Shown here: piece by piece, positions 1 to 11,070 of the stretch
Numbering within the stretch: the stretch's first letter is position 1
How the letters are laid out: the number at the start of each line of letters is the position of its first letter
Assembly (NCBI RefSeq): GCF_000003815.2
Contig: NC_049980.1
Coordinates: 13,655,570-13,719,569 of the forward strand
Length of the DNA stretch: 64,000 nt
From: Branchiostoma floridae
Lineage: Eukaryota > Chordata > Leptocardii > Amphioxiformes > Branchiostomatidae
Reading direction: 5' to 3'
Made by a program: the position numbers and the translations under genes
The notes under the pieces: model-generated
The model's input: only the letters and a program-made list of their open reading frames with translations
Databases searched by the model: none
Told to the model about the DNA's origin: nothing

Positions 1-118
1 AGAGAGCGCTATAGTGTAGCCTATCCGCTGCATGTTGTGACTAAGTTTTATCATCCAAATCATTTTCTTCAAAATATTGTCACCCAATTTTATCTAAGGC
101 ATAGTGTCACTATCATAA

Positions 119-987
119 GGCCACGTTGATTTGATTATATGGATGACATCCGCGCTCGCACCAATTTTCGGCCATTTCCAAAAAAAAAAAGTTTTCGACC
201 ACACAATAAATTGTGCAAAGCAGCTGTAAAATGAGCACAAATATTCCGTAGATTGAAAAAAAGTATCAGAAAACAGATAACTAATGCCATAAAATGCCAA
301 AATGAATCTAAAGTCAAAGAATAAGATGTGAAAGGACTGAAAGAAAGAAAAAAAACTATTGTTGGTTGGGGGAGGTACCAGTACAGAAAATTCAGGTCCA
401 GACGATCATTTCCAGGTCCGAACATGAACTTGGACCTGATTGTCTGTGGAAACTTGAGAACTGGCAATACTCAAAACAATGGTAATTGGTCAATTTTGCT
501 ACAAAGGAATCTGTTTGGTGGATTATTGGACTCCCACTGCATTTTAAAATCCCATCTCCATGTAATAAAGGCTAACTGTCTCTGTGCCTTTGACTGTAGA
601 AACTTGGTGCAATTGACTATAAACTCTACTTGACTTCGCTCTTGTTGTCTTCTTGGCCCCCTGGTTAGACCCCAAATGGCTGCCGACATAGTGTGTCAAT
701 TTTGTAATTGGCAAAACCTGTTCCTCTGGGTTTTTTTCAGGTCTGTTGTTTTCGGATTGGTCCAAGAAGAAAAAAATGTTTTGCACCCGTATGATGTACT
801 GGTCCCTACACCCAACTGTTGGTATACCATACTGTGTGTTTAGTCCTATGTTCAACCTTCCTGACCACTTTGATTTCATACTGAAGGCAACTTTTTTTTT
901 TGGCCAAACTTTTTTTTTTATTCGCTCGCTCGCATCAGTTTTGGAGTTCCCGGAGGATGTCATCCATATAATTGAATCAACATGGCC
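119..987. mobile_element. PIF/Harbinger-like MITE, 869 bp
   Basis: The ends are inverted repeats: the left end starts GGCCACGTTGATTTGATTAT and the right end reads in reverse complement GGCCATGTTGATTCAATTAT, and both continue into ATGGATGACATCC. Both are flanked by TAA (116-118 and 988-990), the 3-bp TWA target duplication typical of PIF/Harbinger. There is no transposase frame, so it is non-autonomous. A second, shorter element with the same first bases lies at 43011-43456. The short open frames inside are not conserved and I do not call them genes. Confidence 0.75.
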
Positions 988-2658
988 TAATGTTCTAGAA
1001 TATAACATATATTACGCTAATTTGATTGACCATACTATTCCCATTCATAAATTTGGTTTCTAAGAATTGTTACATATTAGCAACACTTTGATTTCTGTCA
1101 GGTCAAGGTTCTTGAAATGGAGGATCCACCATTTCACAATACTTAGGGGGTGGGAACTTCTGAGAGGGATTATCCATTTTCCGACAGTCTGGGGGTATCG
1201 GTAGAGGGGGTATCACTTCACCTGAGTTTGAGGGTGTTTAAAGAGAAATAAAAACAATACCTGGTTTAAAACGGTTTATTTGAGCATTTGTTTGACATAT
1301 TCGAGGAACACAGTGTACTATTTGTTGCCCAGGTTGTACTTGACACTTTCAAACCTTGATCATGGAAATAGATTACAACTATAACAATTATATGGCAACT
1401 GTTAACTTGTCAATTTTAATATGTATTGTTGATGTTTGTGTAAAATCAACACAATTCAGTGTACATGCCTTCAACATTGTACACTGTCAGTTGATTCCCA
1501 TTAAAATTGAATTGAATTGAGCTACAGGATAAAAAGAGTCTTTTGAGATCATTTTCTTGGATAATGTGGCTTTCTATGTCAAGTTGGCCAGTCTTGTACT
1601 AGAAAAGACACAAAATACACGGAATATAAAGCCTACGTGAGACCAAAAGACCTTCAAGAAAGAATACATGGAAAAATACATGACGAAATCAATAAACTAA
1701 TCAATATATACTATTACTGTGCCTATCAAATTTAATTTCCAACGCGAAAATTGGAAAATTGGACAAATTTTCGACTGAACAGCTCCAGTCTTTGTCAAAG
1801 AATGAACAATCCACTGCTTCTGTGACGTCACGTTATGTAGATACCATACGTCACTAGTCGGTGAGCAGTGTATATATACTATGTATATCATGATATATTT
1901 AGAAAGGCTATTGGCTACAGGAAAATCCACATTATTCGTAAAGCATTATTCACATTTCTATAAGACTGTAAAGCATTATTGACATTTCTATGTAGACTAG
2001 GCAAACATTCCCACAAAGCTTTCAACGGGTTAACACAGATCTAGAATGGCAACGTGAGAGCAAGTGAGGAAATGAGAAAATACTAGTTTTTACGGGCGCT
2101 GATGGAATAACTACGGTACCGGTGCAGTATGCCACGTAGACACCAGAGGACGTTGTTGTCTTTTAACCAGTACAGTTGTAGTAAACATTTATAAGATTGA
2201 TATTGGCTCGTAAATCGTACATTAGCCAAATTGCTTAAGGACGAATCTAAGAAGGAAAATTACAGCAAGTAACCTTCTAACGTTACACCATAAATGATCA
2301 ATATCAGTATACTATTAGATAGATATACTACATTGTAATTTTGGACACAGTTTTTGGAAACTTTAGGCTAAGTAAAAACACAAAAGACATATATTCACAT
2401 AGGACATATTCAAAGGACAAAAAATGAAAACATCAATTTACTGTTAGCCACTCCTGTACTGGAATGGCATGATATGATTAAAACATTTAAATCAAAGCAT
2501 ACTAAAAACCATCTATTTCCAAACATATTTAAAAGGGTCATAATGACTCCTTATGACCCAGGGGTGTAAATAATAACAGCAGCCATGCAGAATATAATGG
2601 ATTAATGTAATAAGGGTCCTAAAACCACTTTACTCTGAGTTCTGAAAAACACCGTACG
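988..2658. other. Intergenic, no gene seen
   Basis: AT-rich sequence without a recognisable gene or splice pattern. It includes an imperfect tandem duplication of about 30 bp around 1938-2000 (repeated GTAAAGCATTATT...ACATTTCTAT). Nothing else is supportable. Confidence 0.5.
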
Positions 2659-2771
2659 TATAGGCTTGACGCCTCCTGCTTGGCTTGGTGATGCACTGAT
2701 GTCGCGATCGGGAAGCATCTTCAGTGACGGTTGCGCCTGGCACCTTCCTTACCCAGCTCCTCCCTTAGTAC
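2659..2771 (-). pseudogene. Decayed histone H4 fragment (1)
   Basis: Read on the minus strand, the sequence follows the H4 coding region from the GLGKGGAKRHR part through D-N-I-Q-G-I-T-K-P (here GACATCAGTGCATCACCAAGC) to G-V-K-R. The match is at nucleotide level with several frame breaks, so no protein can be made. It is the first of a group of H4 relics in 2.6-12 kb. Age and whether it came by retroposition or from a broken histone cluster cannot be told here. Confidence 0.6.
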
Positions 2772-3034
2772 GTCTGGACATTTCTGTGATATCAGTAAAA
2801 TAAAGAGACATGCATTAGGTGCGACTGTGGCACAATTAGAACTGCACCTTGGCCTCTGCTACTAGTGCTAATGTCAACCTATACAGACTACGACAATATT
2901 ACACAAACAAATTATTTGATGTATTGTTTAAAAAGTTCATAACCAAATTTTCCATCTGACAAAACCCATAGATATTTAAGTAAAAGAAAACTACTTTTTA
3001 ACTAAGCATTGTTAACGTTATAGAAACTGTAAAC

Positions 3035-3110
3035 GTAATGAATTCCTTTGTGTTGGTAAGTTTAGACAGACCTGATGAATTCCTTTGTGTTGGTATGTTT
3101 CGACAAAGAC
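3035..3110. repeat. Short direct tandem duplication
   Basis: The string GAATTCCTTTGTGTTGGTA occurs twice, 37 bp apart, followed each time by a similar tail. It is a simple local duplication. Confidence 0.8.
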
Positions 3111-3254
3111 ATGAAAATAAAGATCTGGGTTATGTTGCATGTTGACAATGACACTCTTTTTCATAATGCATGCTACCAACAAATGTACGGCTTTATTACC
3201 TTGTCAAATGTCTGGGGAAGACCAAGGCGCCCGCCTGCTGTTTTGAACACCGCA

Positions 3255-3362
3255 GATCTCCAAAAAAGATGAACCCGGAGATTCTCCCGACGTCTCCCGG
3301 AATGTGTTGTGTAGCACCCGCGTTACGGTGAGCCTTGGCCTCCCCCTTCGCAGCCCTTGCCT
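3255..3362 (-). pseudogene. Decayed histone H4 fragment (2)
   Basis: On the minus strand one frame reads AKGEAKAHRNAGATQHIP then GDVGRISGFIFFGDL. This matches H4 KGGAKRHRKVLRDNIQ and [17 protein letters not shown] in order, with the segment between them shortened. The frame shifts near its start and has no H4 3' end, so it is a relic. Confidence 0.65.
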
Positions 3363-3586
3363 CCGATACCGATCGATTGGAGATATTTCGCCGTGCGGAG
3401 CTATTATGGTAAAAGAGACGGGCTCGCATTAGCTGCCTCGCCTCGTTGTAACAAACACAACATGCTCAACGGATGCCCAACGGTAAGTGGGAATGTGGCC
3501 CACACAATTAGAACTGGACAAATCTCATAAACTGCAATGAATTAACGTTCACCAACATAGCTAATGCTAAGCAGAGCCGTATAAAA

Positions 3587-3694
3587 CGCCGCCGGTCGTC
3601 TCGTAGATGACCCCGGATATTTCTTGACATCTCCGGATCTCGGGGCGTTGTCGCGAAGCGGTAACGGTTGGCATCTCCCTTCGGCAGCCCTTGC
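3587..3694 (-). pseudogene. Decayed histone H4 fragment (3)
   Basis: On the minus strand one frame reads RQRPEIRRCQEISGVIYETT followed by GGVLY. This lines up with the H4 core [30 protein letters not shown], including the diagnostic ISG-IYE-T-GVL string. GKGC upstream matches GKGL. It is the clearest H4 relic here and lies about 230 bp from fragment 2 in the same orientation. Confidence 0.75.
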
Positions 3695-4391
3695 CGTGTG
3701 TAGATATTTCTGGTTACGGTGCGAGTCCGTGAGAAGAAGCGGGTAACGTTACGGTCTCACTTTGTAAAAGAATCGAAAATGGTCTGGGGGAGATGAACAA
3801 AGGTGTGTCCAACACAGGTGAAAATAATTACTGGTCACTGATTGGTCAAGCAATCAGTCATCCCTCAGGCATCATTGGTCCTGGTCGTGTGCTGCAATTA
3901 ATTTCATTATTTCAGATAACCAAACAAAGAAGTGCATTCTTTTGACCAATGACACCAGGGGCTTTTTTTATACCAGACCTGAATCGTGGACAGTGTCGCG
4001 CCATATGTCTGCCAGGTGTCTGAGTTGACGGTCTTAAATACCTCGCAGCTTACCAGTACAGAACAACATCACGGCCGCTCGGTGGCGTAGTCCTTTGTCC
4101 TTTCAGCGTCCTACCTTAGATAACAGGTTTGGTCGTACTTCCCAGAGCGTTTTATGTGTGTTTATACGCGTTTTGAATACCTTATTATCAGTCCAATGTT
4201 ATTTCAAAAATCGATAGCGTATACGTAAACGTTGAATTCTTTTGTGACCGTCGGATGATACAAAAAAACGCAGACCAAGCTGCACTTACATTCAAGACAT
4301 ACCTGTGCCTTATCTTTTGCCTCAACCATGGCATTTCTTGACGTTAGTCTGTCTTAAACTAATTGTTATTTCACTTTTTTCTTGCTTACAG

Positions 4392-4560
4392 GATCTGATT
4401 GGTGCCATCAAGTCCGGATTAACTGCAGCTGCAATGTTCCTGGTGGGACTTATCCTGGTGAGAGGTTGTCCGATGCCATTTCCACGGCTAGCTGTACGGT
4501 GACGTCCAGAACGATCGGTGCTTGTGTGTACGCCCTGCCAGAGGACCTGAAACTAAGATA
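4392..4560 (+). pseudogene. Decayed histone H4 fragment (4), 3' half
   Basis: DLIGAIK (matching DNIQGITK) follows a splice-acceptor-like tract (cttgcttacag). Next come MFLVGLILVRG (VFLENVIRDAV) and a segment like [15 protein letters not shown]. The pieces are in H4 order but in mixed frames. It shares its last 60 bp with 4724-4808 and 11880-11982, so these are members of one repeat family. Confidence 0.5.
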
Positions 4561-4723
4561 AGTTCCTGTGTGTTTTATTGGGTGTAAAACGGAAATATCT
4601 CGCAGAGATCGATGGGCTGGGAATAACTTGTCGGTGGCATGATAAGAAGGAAATATTTTGTGCGGCCTTTTGTGCGTTATTAATTACAAAATTACTAACT
4701 GAACTTTCGCTTTGTTGCTTCCA

Positions 4724-4808
4724 GGACCCTATTGGTGCCATTAAGGTGAAGTCCAGAAAGATCGGTGCTCGAGTTTACGCCCTGCCAAGGGACCTGAAAC
4801 TAAGTTAA
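4724..4808 (+). pseudogene. Decayed histone H4 fragment (5), 3' end
   Basis: After cttccag the frame reads DPIGAIKVKSRKIGARVYAL and then PRDLKLS and a stop. SRKIGARVYAL aligns with the H4 C-terminal part [15 protein letters not shown]. The piece between I-T-K and the C-terminus is deleted relative to H4. The alignment rests on short blocks and on the parallel copies at 4.4 and 11.9 kb. Confidence 0.45.
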
Positions 4809-5297
4809 CAAGAGTTCGTAGACCTCAGGCCTGCATGAAATGTATTGGGTGTCTGTAGACCTATTGTGTATTTTTTCCCCTTTTTGTCCGTGTTTGCGTG
4901 GTTGGAAAATGTGCACCATGCAAAAGTCTGAAATTCCATTTTCGGAATGTGTAAGTTTGGGCATGGATGAACATTACTTATTTTGGATTTCTTAACCATG
5001 TAACCAACCACAGTACCTTGAATTTGTTGAGACGACTTTTCCTACCTTTTTTTGTCTCAGATGGCCCTTGAAGTTATTCTGTCACATATGATATATTCAG
5101 TACTGATATCTTCCTATTTCAATGTACTGACCTAATGCAGCTGCTAAATCTCCTTAGTGTGGCAATGATATTCATTAAAGATTTATTCCTGGAGTGCTAT
5201 AACACTTGACACTGGGAGGTTATTTGCATAATTTGACCAATTAAGTTTTTACAGTAGGTCCATAGACAACATAGAATAGTGGTAGCCCCCATCAGCA

Positions 5298-5397
5298 NNN
5301 NNNNNNNNNNNNNNNNNNNNNNNNNNNNNNNNNNNNNNNNNNNNNNNNNNNNNNNNNNNNNNNNNNNNNNNNNNNNNNNNNNNNNNNNNNNNNNNNN
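5298..5397. other. Assembly gap (100 N)
   Basis: A run of exactly 100 N, a conventional gap of unknown size. Confidence 0.99.
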
Positions 5398-6178
5398 TGG
5401 CTGAAAGAAACACTGGCCCCAAAACACAAAAATGCCACTGAAACGTCAAGTTCAAGCGCCAGGAGGCCCAAAATCAAACCTGAGTGTCAAGCCACCACCC
5501 CCAACCCACGTACCAAAAATCGTTGTGCTCGCACCATCCGTTCTCGAGATACAGCGCCCTAAATCCCCAGCTTCCAAATTTTCCCACGCCCGTGAAAACC
5601 ATACCTGCATACATGCAGGTAATTACCTCCATGAAAAAATGGAGGTATAGTTTTGAGTGTGTCTGTCTGTGTGTCTGTGTGTCTGTGTGTGTGTCTGTGT
5701 GTCTGTGTGTCTGTGTGTCCGCATATTTGTGGTCAGCATAACTTGAGAACCTCTTGATGGACTACGATGATATTAGGTATGTGGGTAGGGGTTGGGAAGA
5801 CGAAGGTCAAGGTCAATTTTGGGCCCCCTGGTGTATGACCTTGGTACTGCAGCGCAACTTCCGGTTTTGCTATCTCTGTGTTCTGAACATGCTATGGTCA
5901 AGATTTTTAAGTATTAGATAGCTCTTATGCTCAGGAAAAAATGACATAAGTTTGGGCCCCCTAGCGTCTAGTTTTGGGATAGCAGGGGCATTTTTGTCAA
6001 AAACTTCTGACGAGGATAACTCAAGAAGGGAACAACGGATTTTCATGATTTTTGGTATGTAGGTACCTTAGACAATGTTGTACAAGATAAAATAGTAATT
6101 ATGCAATATAGGAGTACATTTGCATAATTAATGAGAATATTCTATCATAGCAGTTTTTCAATGTATCTCTTGTCCCGT

Positions 6179-6667
6179 TGTGGGGCCGTGTAGCACAGTG
6201 GTAGTGTATACGGCCCGTGACCGAGAGGTCGCCGGTTCGAATCCNNNNNNNNNNNNNNNNNNNNNNNNNNNNNNNNNNNNNNNNNNNNNNNNNNNNNNNN
6301 NNNNNNNNNNNNNNNNNNNNNNNNNNNNNNNNNNNNNNNNNNNNTTAAATGGAGGTCCCGTGTATGGGGAGAGTCACACCCCATGCACGTTAAAGAACCC
6401 CCACACGTGCGATGGTGCGGTGTGATGGAGCAAACCCTTCTGTCCGGAGTTGGTGATTCACTTCAAATCACCCGGTTGGAGGCCTGGCGAACCTCCATAC
6501 CGTATCAGCCACACGGTGATTTACATCATTCACCCGGACGGGAGACCTGGCGCATCCCCGTCTTGTAATTAGCCAGCGAAAGGGTATGTCACCCCGAAAG
6601 GGGCGGTATCACCCCGTCGTGTGCGAACATGTTTACATTTGATCACGTCGACCGATGATGATGATGA
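6179..6667 (+). mobile_element. tRNA-derived SINE inserted in R1
   Basis: The head is tRNA-like, with an A box (TAGCACAGTGG) at about 6190 and a B box (GGTTCGAATCC) just before a 100-N gap. The body contains GCACGTTAAAGAACCC and the 3' end is a (GATGAT)n tail. An 8-bp target duplication TGTCCCGT flanks it (6171-6178, 6668-6675). R1 copy 2 has an uninterrupted ATGTATCTCTTGTCCCG at the matching point (about 42.3 kb), confirming the insertion. Gap length inside is not known. Confidence 0.8.
6245..6344. other. Assembly gap (100 N)
   Basis: A run of 100 N that falls immediately after the SINE B box. Confidence 0.99.
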
Positions 6668-7417
6668 TGTCCCGTACGTGATATGGTCGTGACATTTAAG
6701 TGGTAGATAGCTTTCAGTGTCATGACAAAGTGGGGCAAGTTTCAGTCCCCTAACATTCAATTGTGGAACTGCAGGGGCGTTTTTGTCAAGACATTCCAAA
6801 GAGGATAACTGCAGAAAGGATTGACGGATTGCCTACATTTTAGGTATGCAGGTAGCTTAGGCAAAGATGTTTATAATGATATGCATGTTATGCAAATGAG
6901 GAGTTAATTTGCATAATTAATGAGGAAATTGTATAATTCCATTGTTTTCAATAACTGGACTTCAATAAATGTAACACATGTTAATATGATAGGTGGAATA
7001 TAAGCAGATACCAAATATGATAATGAGGAACTTATTTGCATAATTTATGTAAAAATTGGAAAACAACTTTATGATTAATAATGGGAATTTTATAATTGTG
7101 ACATGTGTACGTTTGTCAATGATGAACAACACCATGCATAAATTATGTTAATGTCTTAGTCAATTGCATGAAATTTACAAAAGCTCTAAATTTTCATGGA
7201 GGTATGAGGTCACCGAACTCTAGTTACCCTTGTGTCTTATGGGGTGTAAAACGGAAACATATAGCAGAGATGGGCTGGGACTTACTTTTTATCGGCATGA
7301 TAGGAAGTAAATTAGTTGTGATTAGTTTCGTCAACTGAACTCTTAGTTGTAGGTAAGGTGCTTGAGTGTGTTCTGTTGACATTCCGAGCAATGTTGTCGG
7401 GAGGGGTTTACATTAGG

Positions 7418-7750
7418 ACATTTTGTAAATGGGGGCTCCTTTTGAATTCAGGGCTTCAGTCCGTTTCTGTGGTGTACAGACCTGGTGTGTGGCTGGTTTG
7501 GTTTCTGTGATTATGTCGAAGGCCGAACGGTATTCGGTCAATTATTTCAAATTCTGTTCTTTATAAACAGGGTTTTCCCTGGTTCACCATCTGTTGTCAT
7601 TTCTGTTTTATGTCATGGTCAGTGGTTGTCGGGCACCTAGACCATTACATAATCTGCCTCGTGTTGTTTTCTTGGGTCCCGAACCAAGAGAACGGCACAG
7701 GCCAGAAAGGAGGACAGGTGGCTGAATAACCTATTTAATATTACTAGTTT
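7418..7750. repeat. Local duplication, copy a
   Basis: About 330 bp that match 12000-12330 closely, starting at GGACATTTTGTAAATGG and running through GGGTTTTCCCTGGTTCACC and AACGGCACAGGCCAGAAAGG. In the 12-kb copy it follows directly the H4-like 3' end. It therefore looks like the 3' flank of the decayed H4 unit duplicated together with it. No coding content. Confidence 0.85.
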
Positions 7751-8174
7751 AGTCGTTTAGATAAAACTTGCCATCTCGGCGTCGACATAGTCACAGAAAC
7801 TGAATCAGCTATGCATTGGGCTTGTATATCACAGAAGCAGACTGAAGCAATGAGTGCGGAAGTAGCCATTGCTCTCGAAAATTCAAGCAAAACAAAGGCA
7901 GCATTATGCCAAAAGCAGCATTACTTAGGATTTCATCAAAGCACACCCTACACCCTGCCAACAAACAAGAGGTATAATGATTTCTCTCGCAATTTCTATG
8001 TTAAAACTAGAACTGAAATTACAATGACAAAACATGTGAGCTTCCTGTCATGCCAATACACGTAGCTGAGCTTTCTTTTAGGTATATTGTTAAGTATAGT
8101 CTTCCCATATTTCTGGAGTAGGTTTAATTTTTGTCTCGTCTTTTCTGTCTCTTCTCATTGCACCGTAAGAAGAA

Positions 8175-8245
8175 ATGTCTGGACGCGGAAAGGGAGGCGA
8201 GGACTGGCGAAGGAAGGTGCCGAACGTGAGCGAACGGGCTTAGCA
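8175..8245 (+). pseudogene. Decayed histone H4 fragment (6), 5' end
   Basis: The ATG at 8175 opens MSGRGKGG, identical to the first eight residues of H4. It continues EDWRRKVPNVSER, where GKGLGKGGAKRHR is expected after frame change. The rest of the coding region is absent before the large gap at 8638. Confidence 0.7.
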
Positions 8246-8637
8246 GTCTTCTATGATAAGGTATCGTACTGTATTGTGTGAAAAAACACAGGTTTTCATA
8301 TAGGACAATTCTTTGTCAATGAATAACTCTTTTCATTTATGTTGTCAAGTTTAAGTTTACAGTTTCAATTTTCAATCAATTTACAATTAACGTGCATTGG
8401 CATAATACCGGTAGTAAGACTTATACCGGTAGATTAAAAATACTGGAACTTAAAGAGATCTACACATGCAACAATAGTTATTTCTGAGCTGTGCACACTT
8501 CAGACATCTAGGTGTCCAATACATCATTTACAAAGCATCGATCACAATGCATTCGAAGACAACAAGGTCAAAATTTTTCAGTATCTTTTTCGGGGTAGGC
8601 AGCTCGTCGTGGGACGAACACACTGTCACATTCATTG

Positions 8638-9093
8638 NNNNNNNNNNNNNNNNNNNNNNNNNNNNNNNNNNNNNNNNNNNNNNNNNNNNNNNNNNNNNNN
8701 NNNNNNNNNNNNNNNNNNNNNNNNNNNNNNNNNNNNNNNNNNNNNNNNNNNNNNNNNNNNNNNNNNNNNNNNNNNNNNNNNNNNNNNNNNNNNNNNNNNN
8801 NNNNNNNNNNNNNNNNNNNNNNNNNNNNNNNNNNNNNNNNNNNNNNNNNNNNNNNNNNNNNNNNNNNNNNNNNNNNNNNNNNNNNNNNNNNNNNNNNNNN
8901 NNNNNNNNNNNNNNNNNNNNNNNNNNNNNNNNNNNNNNNNNNNNNNNNNNNNNNNNNNNNNNNNNNNNNNNNNNNNNNNNNNNNNNNNNNNNNNNNNNNN
9001 NNNNNNNNNNNNNNNNNNNNNNNNNNNNNNNNNNNNNNNNNNNNNNNNNNNNNNNNNNNNNNNNNNNNNNNNNNNNNNNNNNNNNNNNNNNNN
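8638..9093. other. Assembly gap (456 N)
   Basis: A run of 456 N, probably a sized gap. The long frames that appear to cross it have no real sequence behind them. Confidence 0.99.
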
Positions 9094-9535
9094 ACAATTA
9101 CAATATTACGCTTTTAGCAGGACAAGAGTGGCAGAAAAGTTACACAGAAGAAGTGGCAAGGGTAACCTATAACAGCAACATGTAACTGGAGAAAATGATG
9201 CGTTGACAATTTGTCAAATCAGTATGGCTAGAGAAATCGTCGTATACGTACCGGTATTATGATAATAGATGTTACACGTTCAATAGTTTTCTTTCGTCTT
9301 ATTTGCCTTTCTGGCTCTGAATGAAGTGAAGTATATGAATTCATGCATATGTGCATGGCTTGGCTGTTTATCAGGTGAAACATTTTGTCATAGACAGTAG
9401 TGTGTACTAGTATTGGGGGGGGGGGGGGTAGTTTCTAGGTACTAGCCATTGGGCAGGTATTGAGCCGTTTGTGTTTGTCGCGGCTGTGTTATGGCAGCTT
9501 TTACATACGTCTGTTTCTACTACCGATTTGTTAGA

Positions 9536-10890
9536 ACTGTCTAGTTGGTAAGCGAGGAAAGGTGCTGTCTGGGAATGGAGGTGTAAAGCGTCACCGTTAC
9601 TGAACGTGATTAGTGAGGGTCTGCATGCCTTTTTCCGTTAAGCGTTACGAGCCATTTTAATTCACCGTTAATCGTTACCGACCCGCTCTAATTCAACGTT
9701 AATCGTCATCGGTATATTCTTCGTGAAGCGTTATTGGTCGTTTTAATTCAACGTTAATCGTTATTTGTTATCCCGAATTCACCGTTAACCGTTACCAAGA
9801 AATTCTTCGTAACCCGTTATACTATACAAAGGAAGTCAAATGCCAGATAGAACCCCTGAAAATGCAGGAAATGGCGTTTCAAAGGGTCCAGATTTCAAAA
9901 TTTCTCCGAGCCTTCCGGCCTTCGGCTCTGAACATGGTAAAATATGTTGAGGAAGCGTCGCCCTCAAAACTTTATCACTCATACAGATTTCAGTGTCAAA
10001 CATAGCTAAGTTTCGGGCAAAAAGTTCTAGAATGCAGAAAATGAGGTTTCTCCGGACCTCCATTGAAACGGCTTGCGCCTTTGGCGCTCACGACGACATG
10101 GCGAAAATATGTTAGGGGCGTGGGTTTTCGCACAAAAACAACCTTTCTCTCTAATAAAATGTCATTTAATTTAGCTTCGTCTTACGGCAAAATCTGTCCT
10201 TCAAAATGCAGTAAATGGCGTTTCAGACGGTCCAGATTTTAAAAATTTCCCGGACTTATATTGCAACGTCTCGTGCCTTCCGAGCTCAAATTGGTAAAAA
10301 TATGTCGGGGCTCTGGGGGTGGAGGCCAAAGCTACGAGTATAGTCATGGGTAATTTGATGAAAATGTCAAAATCAACCTAGCTTAGTCGGTCCGCAAAAT
10401 TTGCCGAAAATGCAGGAAATAGCAATTAAGAGGGTCTTGATTTTAAAATTTTTCCGGGGGACACCCCCCGGACCCCCTGGAATGCGTCGCGCCTTCGGCG
10501 CTCCATGTGCTGAAACAATAGTTCAATCCACCTCTCCCCCATAAGAACTTTGCTGCCGCCGTCTCTGTGGCGGGCCGGGAACTCTGTCATGGACATTGTC
10601 CCTGTCATTCCTCCGGGTTCTGGGCACCATTTGCTTCTCACAATGTATTTTCACCCATTGATATAACTACTTTAGCATTGTATGAATAGGAATGCACGTC
10701 AATATTAATGTTAATCTTTGTAACTCATTCTGGATTTACCGTTAAGCGTTACCAGGCCTCCTGAATTTACCGTTAAGCGTTACCTGGCCTCTTGAATTCA
10801 CCGTTAAGCGTTACCAAGACCCCCCCATGCAGACCCTCATTAGTGACAGCATCCGGTGCATCACCAAGCCAAGGAGTGTTTCCCAACATA
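9536..10890 (+). pseudogene. Decayed histone H4 fragment (7), split by a transposon
   Basis: The left part (9536-9615) has a worn start (ACTGTCTAG for ATGTCTGG) and AAGCGTCACCGT (KRHR). The right part (10838-10890) gives DSIRCITKP, matching H4 DNIQGITKP. With the 9616-10837 element and one copy of the target duplication removed, the two halves join in H4 order. A leader of T/C-rich sequence before the start is shared with the units at 11027 and 11444. Confidence 0.65.
9616..10837. mobile_element. hAT-like non-autonomous element, 1.2 kb
   Basis: The termini are inverted: AGGGTCTGCATG on the left and CATGCAGACCCT on the right. They are flanked by an 8-bp duplication with one mismatch (GATTAGTG 9608-9615, CATTAGTG 10838-10845). 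Both subterminal regions hold several copies of a motif like TTCACCGTTAAGCGTTACC, in opposite sense at the two ends. The middle has about four loose tandem units of roughly 180 bp, each with a string like AATGCAGGAAATGGCGTTT and a CCTTCGGCGCTC-type end. No transposase is seen. The 8-bp duplication suggests hAT, but the terminus does not settle the superfamily. Confidence 0.75.
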
Positions 10891-11026
10891 GACAAGGTAT
10901 TGTTACAGTACTGTATTTTGTGTTTCCAGTTCCTAATTGCCAGTGGGCAGACGCTGAACCTTTTGTTTGTTACAGCGGTAGTCAGGCAGCTGATGCATGT
11001 CTGTTTCTTTTACTGACATTACAGCA

Positions 11027-11070
11027 ATGTCTGGACGTTACCGTTACTGAAGGCGCATCACAACATCTGG
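11027..11070 (+). pseudogene. Decayed histone H4 fragment (8), 5' start only
   Basis: ATGTCTGGACG (MSGR) is followed by TTACCGTTACTGAA, a string shared with the fragment-7 unit. Little of H4 remains. The same leader (GCATGTCTGTTTCTTTTAC...) precedes it, so it belongs to the tandem unit family. Confidence 0.35.

Larger units (their letters stand above)
5608..7225 (+). mobile_element. Dispersed repeat R1, copy 1 (with nested SINE)
   Basis: The left edge has a foldback: ACCTCCATGAAAAAATGGAGGT. The right edge ends near CATGGAGGTATGAGGTC. Internal stretches (ACTCAAGAAGGGAA, TTTTTGGTATGTaGGTA, ATGTATCTCTTGTCCCG) recur in the same order at 41.5-43.6 kb, which defines the family. No coding frame is seen. 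The element is interrupted by a SINE at 6179-6667. A TGTGTCTG-rich microsatellite lies at 5658-5722. Class is unknown: it may be a non-autonomous DNA element or LINE-derived. Confidence 0.6.

Noticed and set aside
2092-2125. Promoter-like or regulatory element in the left intergenic region
   Set aside because: No TATA, initiator or coding sequence within reach could be supported.
6179-6244. A functional tRNA gene
   Set aside because: It has A and B boxes but lacks a proper anticodon arm/acceptor closure, continues into a SINE body and is flanked by an 8-bp target duplication.
8528-9185. Three long open frames across 8638-9093
   Set aside because: They are almost wholly made of N and carry no information.
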